From Rotaria sordida (Eukaryota > Rotifera > Eurotatoria > Philodinida > Philodinidae), in NCBI GenBank assembly GCA_905250125.1, contig CAJNOL010000367.1, positions 1-64,000 on the forward strand: a stretch of 64,000 nucleotides of DNA. The letters are read 5' to 3'. A model generated the notes under the pieces. The model worked only from the letters and a program-made list of their open reading frames with translations. It was not told the origin of the DNA and did not search any database. Below, in pieces: positions 48,101-60,542 of the stretch (positions are counted from its first letter, which is position 1; the number at the start of each line of letters is the position of its first letter). The translations under genes were made by a program, and so were the position numbers.

Positions 48101-50255
48101 TTACATTAACCAAAAATAAAAAAACCAAAACAAACAATTAGTAATGATAGTCATGATAAAGTACATCAATCAAATTCAATGATTTATCAATATATCTTTA
48201 GAAAAAAATTTTTCTTTCTTATTTCTTTTTGATACAGAAGAAAATTTTATTAATATTACATAATTTCATTATTATAAATGTGTTAGATCGATTATAGTTA
48301 TTCATTGTTTTATCAATTATAAGATAGAAGAATTTCGAAAGAGTCCGAAAACTATTATAATTTTCCAAGAAACAAAATTTCAATTAGTAATACTTTTCCC
48401 GGCATATATAGATTATTTGTCATACTCATATATTAATTTATATTATTGTTAGTTTATTGAAATAGAAATGTATTTTGATTTTTAATATTCAAAATTGACG
48501 AACTCTGAAATAATCCTTATTCTTCATATTAGCGAGAGGATCGCTCGAAGTAGTTCATCATTTTTTGAGCATATAGAGATGATTTCTAGACTTAATTAAT
48601 CTCAAAAGAATTCTAGTTCATAGATCATCTCTTCAGAATTATGAGAATTCGTTGAAGTATTGATAAGAAAATTGAACAAATGATTCTTTTTTTAACTGAA
48701 ATTTTGTAATTATATAAGTTAATTTTATCATCTTTGAAAATTTTCGTCTAAACAATTGATTCTTTCTTGAGATATGTAACGTTCGAAACTTAAATAGATT
48801 TTAGACATTGTTTAAAAAAGCGAGAGCTTTTTAATATTTAATATTTCAAGAAGAAAGTAACCATTTTGAACGGCAGTTTTAGGATGATGAGATTTACTTA
48901 AAGATAAAATATTCCTTTATTCTATTTTCGTCTTCATACTACATTCTATAGAAAAATTTCAACAAAACTCTTGTGAATTCTATAGAGATGGTTTATAGAC
49001 TAGAATCCTTTTGAGAGTTATTCTAATCTATAGATTCTATCTTAATATACCGACAAAATGTATTCTAAAGCTGTGAATCTCTTTTGACGATTCCCTTGTT
49101 AGATTAATAATCAAATTGTATATTTGCAAAATTGAATAAATTCATCTCGTTGTCGAGGCAATCTATTGATTATAAAAGTATTTTATTCGAATGCATAGAG
49201 ACTTGTCTTGTAACTTTAGATTAATTATCTATTTTCATTAAAATATTGTAGAAATTTTATCAATATTGTTTCTGATAAGATTAAACATATTCTGTCAAAA
49301 TAATTAGAAAAAATAAAAAGAAGCCTTTTATATATATATCTGTAAATGATAACTAATATAGAACTATAATAATATATTTCATATGACACATCTATTATTT
49401 TTAAAGAAATATTATTTTCCTGTCTTTGTTTTTTGTTTTGTTTTGTTTTAAATACTGTCCGAAAAATTTGGTTATTGACAATAAAAGTCAATACAGTGAT
49501 GTAGAAAAACAGAGAGAATGAAAGAACAACAATCAACTATACAAAAAAAAAAAAAAACAAGAAGAACAAGAAAAGAAAGCAAGAACATGATTGCCATCAT
49601 TCCATTTTTGTTTCATTGTTCTAATTTATGACAATCTAACATAGATAACATGCACATATATATATATATATATATATAGAAAGATATTTTCTCGTTTTGT
49701 TTTTTTCTTTTTTAACCAACAAAAACATACATGCAAACAATATGATGGCATTCAATGTCACTGTTCGTTTAAATGCAGACGGAGACGACTAAAAAGAAGA
49801 AGAAGAAGAAAACAAAATACGCATAGACACATACAACAAAAGACGAAAGAAGGAAAAAAAATGAAAAGATGAATTAATCACAGTTGAGAGACGGGGAATC
49901 GGATGTCGCGCGTGCGCATGAGAAAAATCATGTCTAGATTATAAAAAAATATACATATATAGAAACACTTTGATTCAATAGCGGCGATGATATAAATGGG
50001 CATCTGACGCCCAAACAAAACAAAAAGAGGAAAAAGAAAGAAAGAAAGAAAAAAATTGCTTGAACGACAAATTGATATTTGTTTTTATTTTGATTTGTTT
50101 TCTACGCGACAACAAGTGCGTCCACACTGTGGAATGTCTCGTGAAGACAGAAGATAATATATTTTCGAATAGAACAAAAAGAAAAAGAGAAAAACAAAAT
50201 GTAAGATAAACCGGGTTAGGCGCTCATGGCACGTATATATATATATATATGTATA
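45139..50255. other. Long intergenic region with foldback elements
   Basis: No supported gene. 45400-45460 begins CAGTAGCGAAGCCAGGATTG, similar in style to hAT-like transposon ends. Foldback structure is seen at 46960-47600 and, weakly, at 46300-46760 (CTATCCTACAAAATGCACTA against ATATCACATTTTGTAGAGAACTAT). 48575-48630 is a hairpin (GAGATGATTTCTAGAC ... TAGATCATCTC). An AT-dinucleotide run lies at 49656-49678. Confidence 0.5.
46960..47600. mobile_element. Foldback element related to the one at 36991-37727
   Basis: Imperfect inverted arms: GAGCTCATATTGTACCCACA / TATGAACTCAAACAG; CTAACAAAAGCC / GGCTTTTGCTAAT; AAAATTTTACCTATGAATAGGT / GACCTATCTATGGACAAAATTTT. The last pair resembles the inner repeat of the U-box gene 2 intron element, so both may belong to one diverged family. 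Confidence 0.6.
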
Positions 50256-53200
50256 TCAAGTGTTTGCGCCTTCATTACGTAGTAATCGCCGGTACATTAG
50301 TGAATTAATAAAACGTGGATAGGAATCACGATGCATTAAAGTATAAATTTGTAATTGGGCTTCGTCGAATGTATGTGGTGATGGTTCAACCATATTTTTG
50401 TTGATTACTTCACGTACTCGACTATCCAAACTTACCTGAAAGAAATGATTTCTTTTTGTTTTTTTTTTCTTATTTAAATCTTTAAAAAAAATAATTTTTA
50501 CCTCTTTCGGAGATAATATTGATATATAATCTTCATAGATTAATCGTGCTTTTTCTTCGATTATTTCAGGATTTTGTTCATTTTTAAGGGATTCACAAGA
50601 CATCCAAAATAGAAAATTTTCTTCACTATATTCTGATCGTAAAAAATCACGAAAATAACGACGACCAGCTAAAAAAAATATAGAATAAAATAATTTTTTT
50701 GTTTTACTCTTATCTTCTAAATAAAAATATTATATATACATACTAGGACTAAGCATTAATTTATCAAAGGATTCTGCCCAACTTTTTACTTCTTCAATGG
50801 ATGGTCTATATATAAACATATATTTCTTTGTTTAAATAAAGAAACCAAAAATAACATTGAATAAAAAAAATAACACATACGGTTCTCCTAGATCTATAGG
50901 TTCAGCTGGTTGACGATTGTCGTCGGTGCGCACGGTTAAACTATAATAAAAATAAAAAGAAATAAATGAATAGATTGATAAATGTTAAATAATAGATGTA
51001 TGAAATAAGAAATAAAATTAAAAAAAAAAGTAGATCTATTGTTTAAGGCTACTTTTTTGTTCCTGTAAGCATTCTTCGAACATTGTCAGGAAAGGCAAAA
51101 ACAAGATGTTCAAGAACACTTTTTCCAATTTCACGATTTTGATTTGTATGTGAATAATGACGACGATGATGACGATGATAATCATCATCAAGTGAAGTTG
51201 ATTTATATTTATTTGAAAGATTTTTTGTTGAATTCATTATTCTATTAGTAGCAGTAGTTTCATATTCCATATTTGTTGTTTTTATTAAATGTTTATTTGA
51301 TATTGATGATTTTAATGGTGATTTTTCATGTAGAATATTATTTATTTCTGATTTTGTTGTTATACGAGGTGACATTGATGATAAACTATTATTACCAGTT
51401 GATTTATATCGACGATGATTACGAAATAATGTTGAAGGAGAATGAACATTAGTATTCATTAAAGCAGATGATGAACGTGATATAGTTAAATTATTTTTTG
51501 ATATTAATGGTTTTTTTAATAATGATAATTGTTGATGACAATTATCATAAGATCTTAGAGATGTATCTGTATCACATGTAACAGATATCGTACTTAATGT
51601 AGCAGGTATTGAACGTTGTGTTCGAATTTTATATGTACTATTTGTTTCTTTTCGAGTATTATTATTATTATTATTATTATTATTTATACTATCACGGAGT
51701 TTGGCGTGAGCCACATGTTCTGGTACAACTTGAGTCATTTGATTGTTGAAAATTTTTGAACTGGCAGATGTTGAAATATGATTCCGAATGACAATAATAT
51801 ATGGCCACAAGACTAGTTTTGAAAAGTCATGTTGATGTGACAAAAACAATGATGGATACTACTCGGATTCCATAATCCATATTTGCCATCGACACACAAA
51901 CCAAAAAAAAAAAGATTATTAATTCTTCTCTTGTGCTTCTCCTTCTACTTCGCTTCTCGTTTTTTTTTTGTATCTTCAACGACGTTGAAATGAAGACGAC
52001 AGTAACAGTCAAAGTTTTACTACTATCATCATTCTTACTACACCACCGGCAGAAACAACATAAGCGAGAGTGAAATGTTCTTTTTTTTTTATTTCTCTCT
52101 CGGTTTTTTTTTTAGCTTTCCACTACTAACAAGAACATCACATCAAAGACAAGACCGACGAACGAGAGAAGCGTTGGCCTGGTTTTTTTCTTCTTTAGCT
52201 AACATGATTTAGCTCATAACAACTCTGGAATGATAAAGATGACGACAAGCCGAGAACGAGAGTCGTTGTTGTTGTTGTCGATGGCATTGAACACTCTTCT
52301 TTTTTCCTTTTTTTTTTTTTTTTGTAGATACCCAAAAGCAAAACACCGGCAATGCAAGTCGAGGAAAGAGAAAAGAGGAAAAACAGAAAGTATAGATATG
52401 TCTCTAATCGGATTAGGGAATGGGTAAAAAAAAAAAAAGAAGACGAAGAAAGAAAGAAAAAAGATATGAAAGAAACGTTTCGTTTTCTCTTGTCAAAATG
52501 ATAGTTTCATGAGAAGGAAAAAAAAGAAGCAATCTCAGTACTAAAAAGGAAGTGATATGTAGTACGCACATACATACAAAACATGCAAGCAGTAACTTTG
52601 TATTATCGAATTATTGAACACAGTAGCGAGCTACTTTTACATCGTTTCTCTCAGTAGAGATGCAATTAGAGTTTATATTCTATCGTCAAGAGTGCATCTG
52701 TTGTCGAAATATATGTGTATCTATTTGTTGTTTGACTTTCAATAGAGATAAGAAGAAGAAAAAGAAGAAGAAGAAGAAGAGCAAAAAAAGTCGATCGACA
52801 GCAATGATGAAAGTAAACTGACTAAATTAGAATAGAACTTATTATTCTTGTCTTTCCGAAACGGAAATCATATTTACCAAACGTGAGTCTCCTCGTTTGT
52901 TTTTTTTTTCATTCGCACATCATAAGAAGAGCAGCATCACAGAAAAAAAAACAAAATAAATAAAAAAAGAAAATAGAAGAAATACAAAACATCAAGAAGT
53001 TAATAATCAAAATATCAAACATACTTTGGATGACGTCGTATGGAACCGAATGGGTTAAATTTGAAATGTTTAATCATGTTCTTTTTACATGCACACGCGC
53101 GCTAATATAAAACGCGCAAATTCACCTGGAGGACTGAAGAGGAGTAGGGGACCAATTTTTTTGTATAAATGAATGTGATGCTGCTGTCTGTTAATGTGCG

Positions 53201-54568
53201 ATGATGAGGAGATCGACGTCTAAAGCAAGATAGATAGAGAAGAAAAATACCACGATTATACACACGGGTCAACTAACGACTCAAGAAAAATAAACAAGCA
53301 AATAGTAAATAACAAAAGAATCGGGAAGAAAAGGACAGTGATATATAAACTAATTTTTTGCGCAATGTGTTAAATTAAAACATTTAAAGGGTAAAACATA
53401 TATAATATGTATATATATATAGTTAACTACATACCACGAACAGGAACAACAGCAACACCAACAAAAACAACAGGCTTTTGAGGCTTGATCACTATGTGAA
53501 GGAGATGAATTTAATGGTTCTTGTTGATTGGAAGGTATATTTGATGGTGTCGGTTGTTGACGGCGCGATCGATTACTTTCGTAAACTGATGAGTTTTCTT
53601 GATTTGAATGACGTGAGCTCATAATCTAACAAAAAAACAAAAGGATTTCTTGTTTAATAAAATTTAAATTTATTTTTTTCGTACTTTCTGGAAACAATAC
53701 TTATGCACTTCTTCAACTTGACCAACAAAACCCTCTGTTAGTCGAAAAAAGATATCAGCAGCTGAAAAAATCAGCACTGAACAGGAGGGTATTGAAGACG
53801 AAGTAGAAGGATAGCAACGACGATGTTGTTCTGCTACAACTGTTGTTGGTGACGAACTATTTGACAATAAAGTTGATGCTATTCTTTTTTTCCTAAATAT
53901 ATATAAATACCAATTAATATTATACAATCATATTAACTAAAAGAAAAAAAAAAAGAAACATTATCGTATATTAAGCGTAAGAAAAATAATAACTTGACGC
54001 ATATTCTAATCGTTTTCTTTTCAGTATATAGAATAAGAAGAGTGATCAACGTTACTATTATAGAGCTCATACTCTTTCTTTCTATTTTATACTCTTTTTA
54101 ACCAATACTAGAAAATAAGATGTATATATGATCTCTTTTCAAATGAAAATAGTCATCTGGACGTAAATATATATATAAAGAAATATTAAAAAAGACAAAT
54201 TCTTTTTGTTTTTTGTTTTTGATTGAATGATTGGTTTTTTTTCTTAACTTTAAGTCGTGTTAAATTATTCTTTGTTGTTTTCTCAATCAAGAAATAGAAA
54301 TTGTTTTTTACATAATTGCATATGATATGACATGTAAATTTACTTTAATATTAGAAAAAAAAAACACAGAAACTTGTCTACATAGACATAGTATGAAATT
54401 TCAGACAAACATAATTGTTCGATGTTTAACTTTGAATTAAGATTTTCTTTTTCTTCTTCTTCTGTAAGAAGAGAACAAAATAATTAAAAACAAAAACAAA
54501 ACATATATTTCATACCTAATGGAAGAAGATTTCAATGTTCGTGTGGTCTCTTTGTAAAACACGAACAT
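50256..54568 (-). CDS. RGS17: RZ-subfamily regulator of G-protein signalling (RGS17/19/20 type)
   Basis: Exons 53625-53435, 50940-50881, 50805-50744, 50668-50502 and 50435-50256 carry the conserved protein. From ATG 53622 it is 218 aa (human RGS17 210). It has the palmitoylated cysteine string CCFCWCCCCSCSCLTVR, then EEVKSWAESFDKLM, and an RGS box with FRDFLRSEYSEENFLFW, EEKARLIYEDYISILSPKE, SLDSRVREVINKNMVEP and QLQIYTLMHRDSYPRF. RGS proteins accelerate GTP hydrolysis on Galpha; this subfamily favours Gi/Gz at membranes. Two more exons, 54568-54516 and 53892-53685, join in phase to give a Ser/Thr-rich N-terminal extension starting MFVFYKETTRT (306 aa in total). That could be a long isoform, as for RGS20. 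An acceptor 3 bases before ATG 53622 supports splicing there. Confidence 0.93.
51049..51849 (-). CDS. Intronic low-complexity ORF nested in the RGS gene
   Basis: A 266-codon frame lies inside the 2.5-kb RGS intron on the same strand, with the AT-biased codon use of real genes here. It is rich in Ser, Thr, Asn and His, with an Asn run (AAT repeats, 51659-51685), basic patches (YHRHHRRHYSH) and a compact-looking end, VLEHLVFAFPDNVRRMLTGTKK. I do not recognise it. The first ATG is 51849, but an acceptor-like CATCTGCCAG near 51755 followed by ATG at 51738 suggests a later start. It could be a nested gene or an alternative first or last exon of the RGS locus; its stop prevents joining to the RGS box. 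Confidence 0.5.
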   Translation of the reverse strand: MFLSHQHDFSKLVLWPYIIVIRNHISTSASSKIFNNQMTQVVPEHVAHAKLRDSINNNNNNNNNTRKETNSTYKIRTQRSIPATLSTISVTCDTDTSLRSYDNCHQQLSLLKKPLISKNNLTISRSSSALMNTNVHSPSTLFRNHRRYKSTGNNSLSSMSPRITTKSEINNILHEKSPLKSSISNKHLIKTTNMEYETTATNRIMNSTKNLSNKYKSTSLDDDYHRHHRRHYSHTNQNREIGKSVLEHLVFAFPDNVRRMLTGTKK

Positions 54569-57500
54569 AATGCGATAGTCGCGTTCGTGTTTTGTTAGCG
54601 TTCATTGAGGCGTCTATAAATAAGACAAGAAAAAAAAAATGGTCAAAATAATAAGAACTCTATAATACGAAGGTTTCTCGCTTTCCAGATCAACTTTGTC
54701 ATACTAAAAGCGAGTGTCTCATCATGAATAAAGAAGAGAAAAAAAAAACGAAGAAGAGATTGATAATTTCGACTATGCACAGGCGTGCTGTTTTCTTGTT
54801 GTGGCTTCTACTTCTTCTTCTTCTCTTCTTTCTTTATGACATCATCATGATGGCTTACCATGCAGCAAAAGAAAGAAACAAATAAACAAGTAATAATACA
54901 GGTTGATCTTGAATTTGAATAATTGAAAACAGTGTTTTATCTATTGATCTATATTATATATATATTTATCTATATGTATATATGTGTCTATGTATCGTGT
55001 GAAAACAATTGTCGACAATAACTGATCATGATCTACAAGAAAAAAACAAAGATAACACAATATGAATGCATGTTTAATCAATATTTTATTCTTTCGTGAT
55101 AGAATTCTTTTTGATTTATATTACCTATAACTTTGTTGTGAACTAGTTAGCAAGGGAGTTCTTAACACTATTCTCAAACTATTTTTATAGAGACAGCACT
55201 AGTTATGACGAGAACAAACAGTCACACACATACACATGCAGACGAGAGAATAGGAGGTTAGGGAGAAAGAAAAAAAAAGAAGAAATGATGATGATGATGA
55301 TGATGATGAGGATGATGAGGATGAGGATGAGGATGTGTTCGAACACTGCTTGATTCCATTACGAAAATCCTAACAATTATTTCAAATAATAGAGGAAAAA
55401 AAAATAGAAGCAAAGATTAATGGCATATGACCTCGTACATCACTCAGAAAATATGACAATCATCGTTATCATATAACAAACAAATCACTGTAAACGAACT
55501 AATCAACTAGTTAAATCTAACGAAAATAAAACAAAAATTGTCGATTATTTAAACTCATAAGAATTCCATAGTCTTTTTTTTTTAGATCTGACAACAAATA
55601 GTATAGAGAAATAACAAAAGAAAGAAAATAATTTTGGTTAACTCTTTCTCTCATAGATATAAGAATTATCTGTGTGTATATGTTCTAAGCAATATATATA
55701 TATATAGATTCTATTGAATATATATAGCTCTGTTAATTTAGCATTGGTGACATTTGCCAGTTGCTGAGTAAGATTAATAGTTCGATTGATTTTCTGGTTA
55801 CTTCTAACTGAACTAATTAATCTATCTCTTTAATATAAATGAATAAATAAAAGTTAACTTGACTAAATTAGTTCTATATATTTTTTATTAGTTCGTTACT
55901 CATTAGCGTACGATATAAATACATCAAAATAAACTTATTTTACCTTACTCTAACAATGTTCATCATTTTTCTTTCTTTTTTTTTTTTTTTTGCTGACTTT
56001 TTTTTTCATCAGACAAATGGGTAAGTAAGCGAATGTTACAAAAGGAAGAGAGTGAGAGAGAGAGAAAAGGGAGGGAGGGAGGGAGGGAGGCAGGGAGGCA
56101 GGGATGGAGGGAGGGAAAGAACTAAGGAGTAATTAGTAGAGAGAAGAAACTTCGTTTCTTTTGTTGTCTTCTCTTGTTCTTCTTTATTTTTCTTTTTTGT
56201 TCTTTCTCTAGGTTTTCAATCAGACAAAACACTTAAATACAAAGAGTGTGATTCCACCTGCTAGAAAATAAAAAAGAAAGACAAAGAGTTATCTCTAGTT
56301 GGGTGACGATGAAGATCGACACATCCACACCTACACAATATTCGTCTGACATCGACTCATATGAATAGAAGATGTTTGACTGTAATTGTTACAAAAAAAA
56401 AAGTAAAAGAAATATCAGTAGAGAGCAAAAAAAAAATAATCTATGAAGAAAAAGGAGAAGCAGATGATGCTATACATATATTGAATTAGACAAGGTAGAC
56501 TTTATGTCGAACATCATCATCTCAAATTTCCATAGTCAGTAGATGCAACATGCAAACTAAAAATAACGATCATGACGACAAGAAAAGAAACAAAAAAAAA
56601 AAGTCTATTGCGTGTATGTTGATTATTAGAGTAAGATACAATTGACAGTAAACCAAGAAGAAAAACCATTTTTTTTTCTCTTCTTTTATCGTTAAATAGT
56701 TGCCATTTAAAATGAACTTACTTTAGTTCCTTCCCGTAATTTTCTATTTCTAAATCAACATAAAGACAAATATACATACCCACATGGTATTGATAGTGGT
56801 GGTGCGCAAGATGGCAGCGAAGTCTGATGATGATGATATAGCAAAATAGAAAGGAAAGAAAAAAAAATCCGAGAAGAAAATGCGTGGCAATTCTACTATT
56901 ATTCGTTAGTACTCTTTCCTCATCAATTTCTAGCTACTGCTGTTGTTGTTATTGTTTATGATTTTGGCAAGTATCTTGCCTCGTCTTCCATTTTTCTCCT
57001 CTTTTTCCTGATTGTATGCTGTAAGAGAGGGAGTGGAAGTCTTCTCCGTCCATACATCTATCGTCGACATCGTTCTTCTTCTTCTTTTTTTTTCTTCTTT
57101 TCTTCTTTTCTTTTGTTGTACACAATGAAAATTGACACGAGAAATTAGAAATGACGGAGAGATGATGAAAATGACGACGACACTGCTTCTTTTCTTATTT
57201 TTCTGCACGGTTTCTTTTTCTTTCTGCTTAGTGTGCGGGAAAACGCATCAATATAGTTTGTTAGTAGAACGAGTTTTGGATCGACAGTAGTAAAGAACAC
57301 GCACACACACAAAGAAAAAAACGACATAGAAAGAAAAAGACAGAACACACGAATCGACTGACGTTGCCTTGTCATTTTGAATAAAAATGTGAGAAGTAAA
57401 CAAGGTCCATAGCTCAATTTGTCTCTCCCATTCTTTTTCTTTTCCGATTTTCAGCCGCTAAGCTGAAAAAAAAATGCCAACCACATTCAGATGTTGTTCT

Positions 57501-57770
57501 CCATCACATCCTTTCTTTCATTTAAAGGTTTAGCACGATAGCGAACTATTGCCGGTCGAGATGCCAATGGGAGATGGAAAGCGCACAAGAGAGATGTTGT
57601 AATCTGTTATTAGTTTTCCTTTTCATTTCCGTTCTGGCACGCGCACATATATAAAGTCCAGCTGTGTTCTATACAACGAACAAACAATAGAGAAAAAAAA
57701 TATATATAGTCAATAATGTTATAGAGTGCAGTAGATTATAAAAACAAAATAAAAAAAAAAAAAAAGAATA
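54569..57770. repeat. Purine-rich, microsatellite-dense intergenic region
   Basis: Dense GAA/AAG and GA runs, a (GAT)n/(GAG GAT)n tract at 55286-55335, a GGGA-type tetranucleotide tract at 56060-56115 and an ACAC run at about 57300-57312. No gene with protein-like composition is visible. It may hold upstream non-coding exons and the promoter of the RGS gene (minus strand), inferred only from position. Similar purine-rich sequence fills the RGS intron at 51900-53000. Confidence 0.6.
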
Positions 57771-60542
57771 TCATTCATGTGTTGTTGATGAAACAATTGA
57801 TTGATTCCATATAAAATCTGCTTTACGCATTGATTTTCGTCGTTGTTGAATTTTATTTGTTAATGATGATGTCCTTCGAGATAATGGTGGTTTAGGTGTA
57901 ACAGATGGACGATATTCTTTTAATGCAGATAAAGATAATGGTGGAAAAGCTAGAAAAAAAAATCAAAAAAAATATTTTTTCAAAATAGATTTATTAAATT
58001 GATAGGAATTGAACTTTTTTTTTTTCTTTCTTACTTTCACGATGTATAGTTGATGTATTTAATTCTGATGGTTGACCTTGTATAGTAGAATTTTCTGTAC
58101 TAAATAATGATTCAATATCTCTTGTAGTTAATTGTTTTTTTAAAAATAAATGACGATTAGTTTTTCGACGATATATTTCATTATGTTCATCATAATCTTT
58201 TAAAAATTTAACATGAACTTTTTTTTCTTTATATTCAAGATGCATTGATGGAAGACGAGTTGGTGGTTTTTTACTATTGAAAAATTCTTCTTCATCTTGA
58301 ATAGGATTTTTTGAAGTATTCTTCAAAAAGAAAAATGAATAAATTTGGAAATAAGAAAAAAAAAAAAAAGAAAAAGTAATTCATACATGTAATGTTTCTG
58401 AAAAATATTTTTGTAGACTTTGATCATCATTTAATTGTTGTAAACTATTACTATAACGAGATGATTTTAATAAATTTGCTTTTTGTTCATTAAGTTTTGA
58501 TGAACGAAATAATAATAAAGACTAAAAAAACAAAAATACTATGATGCCTTTTATATATTTTGAACATGTTTCATAAGAATAAATCTCTTGTTGATGTCTT
58601 CTGTTTTCTTTTTTTGAGCTGATTATTCGCTTGAGAGATTTCCCTAAGCTATTTTAATCTTTCTATTGATTATGATAAGAATTTTCTTTTTTTTTTTGTT
58701 TTTTTGGTTTTAATTAATATTTACTATTTCTAGATCATAATAAAAAAATATATATATGTACCTGCTGAGGATTTACTAAAACATCATTAGCCATGTCTAC
58801 ATAACGTTTTGCAGAGTCTATATCTGAACTATTTCGTACATATTGTTCAAGTTCATAACGTGGAGATTGTCGAGCAACTTGATCACGAACAAATGATTGA
58901 TATGAAGCCTATATATATATACATACATATTTATATATGAAATAATATTTGTAACAAAAAAAAAAATAAGCGTGCATTCAATGTAAAAATGAATAAGCAT
59001 TATATAAACAAGCATACTTCAAGATCGGCACGTGATAGCGATTGCGTTGTGGTCTTATAATGTACCAACGAACGCAATCGCTGTAAATTTTCTTCTTGTT
59101 GATTATAATTGACTGCAATAATGTAATATAAGGTTGGAATAAAAAAAGGATACAAAGACCAACACAAAAAATAAAATGATAAGACAAAATTATTTAGGGA
59201 ATAGAACAAGACAAATACGATATAAAACAATTAGACGGACCTTTGCCGTCGTGTAGATAATTATTCGTGGGGGTCTGTGTTTAAATGATTCACCCTCTAA
59301 ATAAAGAGATAAATGCACACACGCACACATCAACTTCAAAATTTATACTCTTATATATAATTTTTTTGATTACAAAATTATTAACTATGCATGTTATGAT
59401 TTCTATCAAATTATTGATAATTTTATTAGAAATATAATTCAACTGAACTATATTTTTATTTTATTTTTTCAAAATTTATTAATTTTAATAATAAAATAGT
59501 TTTTTTTTTTCTTAGTATGTTATTGCCTCATAGCATATTTCAATGAATAAATTCTTATTTGCATTCATGCAGAATTCAATAAACCTGATTTCTTTTTGTT
59601 TTGGAAAAAGAAAAAATTTTTTATCATGCAAACTTCATTTCATATTGATTAAACGGTATCAGATGGATTATAAATCTTTTAAATAACATGCATAGTTATT
59701 TATGTTCTATCAACAATAGTGGATTCAAAGAAAGACTCAATGATAATAAAAAAACAAGAGAGAGAGAGAGAGAACTAGTTTTCATTTAGTTTTTTTTTTT
59801 TTTTCTAAAAGACATAATAGATGCACTAGTATAATTTACAAATATAGTAGAATCTAATTTTTTTTTAATTGCAGAACAATTCTTTTGTCATAAGCAAAAT
59901 CTAAGACGCTGAAAGTAGTGTTATCTTATACATTATTTGTATTAACACATTTTTACAATACTCAAACAAGAATACATAAAAATTTAAAGAAAAATTTACT
60001 TGCTTGAAATTTAGTATCAGTAAAAGGTCTATTTACTTTCATCTCTAAGGCTTTGCAATTTGAATTCGACAAATTTTTATGGTTTCTTCACTTCAGATTT
60101 GTTACTGATCGTCATATCATACATATATGTAAGAGTATTATAAAACTATAGCCTACAATTCTACATACTTCTTTACTTTAAACATATCTTTTACTCACAT
60201 ATAGTACTCTGTGATCTATCAATCACACATTAACAGTGAGATAAATATGATTCAAGTAAAGAAATTTTAATACTATCACTAAAATAATTTGATTTTATTC
60301 TATGTACATACGACGTCTTAATTCTTCAAGTGATAATTGTTGACGATTTTCATTTGTTTTTGGACACACATAATCATAAGCTGTTTCAGGATCAAATATA
60401 TTTGATAATTTTTCTAATAGATTTTGTTTTTCTTTAGATAATTCACCCTGAAATATAAATATAAATTGTTTGTTTTTTCTTTGTATAATAAAAGATCTAT
60501 TTTGTTTACTTCAATTTCAGAACCAACATTACTACTCGACAT
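57771..60542 (-). CDS. Unrecognised seven-exon gene, 336 aa
   Basis: Exons 60542-60510, 60447-60312, 59112-59018, 58908-58762, 58521-58387, 58320-58035 and 57949-57771 all join in phase with GT-AG ends. I do not recognise the family. The start MSSSNVGSEIEGELSKEKQN is followed by DPETAYDYVCPK, a charged helical middle with many Gln, Arg and Glu (for example LSRADLEASYQSFVRDQVAR and SSDIDSAKRYVDMANDVL), and a basic Pro/Ser-rich tail (KPPLSRRTSSL, QQRRKSMRKADFIWN). There is no signal peptide or membrane segment, so it is probably cytoplasmic or nuclear and partly coiled. The ATG follows an acceptor-like TTTTAG by 16 bases. A stretch at 59276-59242 is also bounded by splice-like sites, but including it brings a stop. 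Confidence 0.8.

Noticed and set aside
56930-57417. Overlapping minus-strand frames of about 90 codons
   Set aside because: They are Lys/Arg/Ser-rich products of purine repeats with no splice or homology support.
59242-59276. Extra exon in the unrecognised seven-exon gene
   Set aside because: It is bounded by AG and GT, but joining it in phase gives a stop after a few codons.
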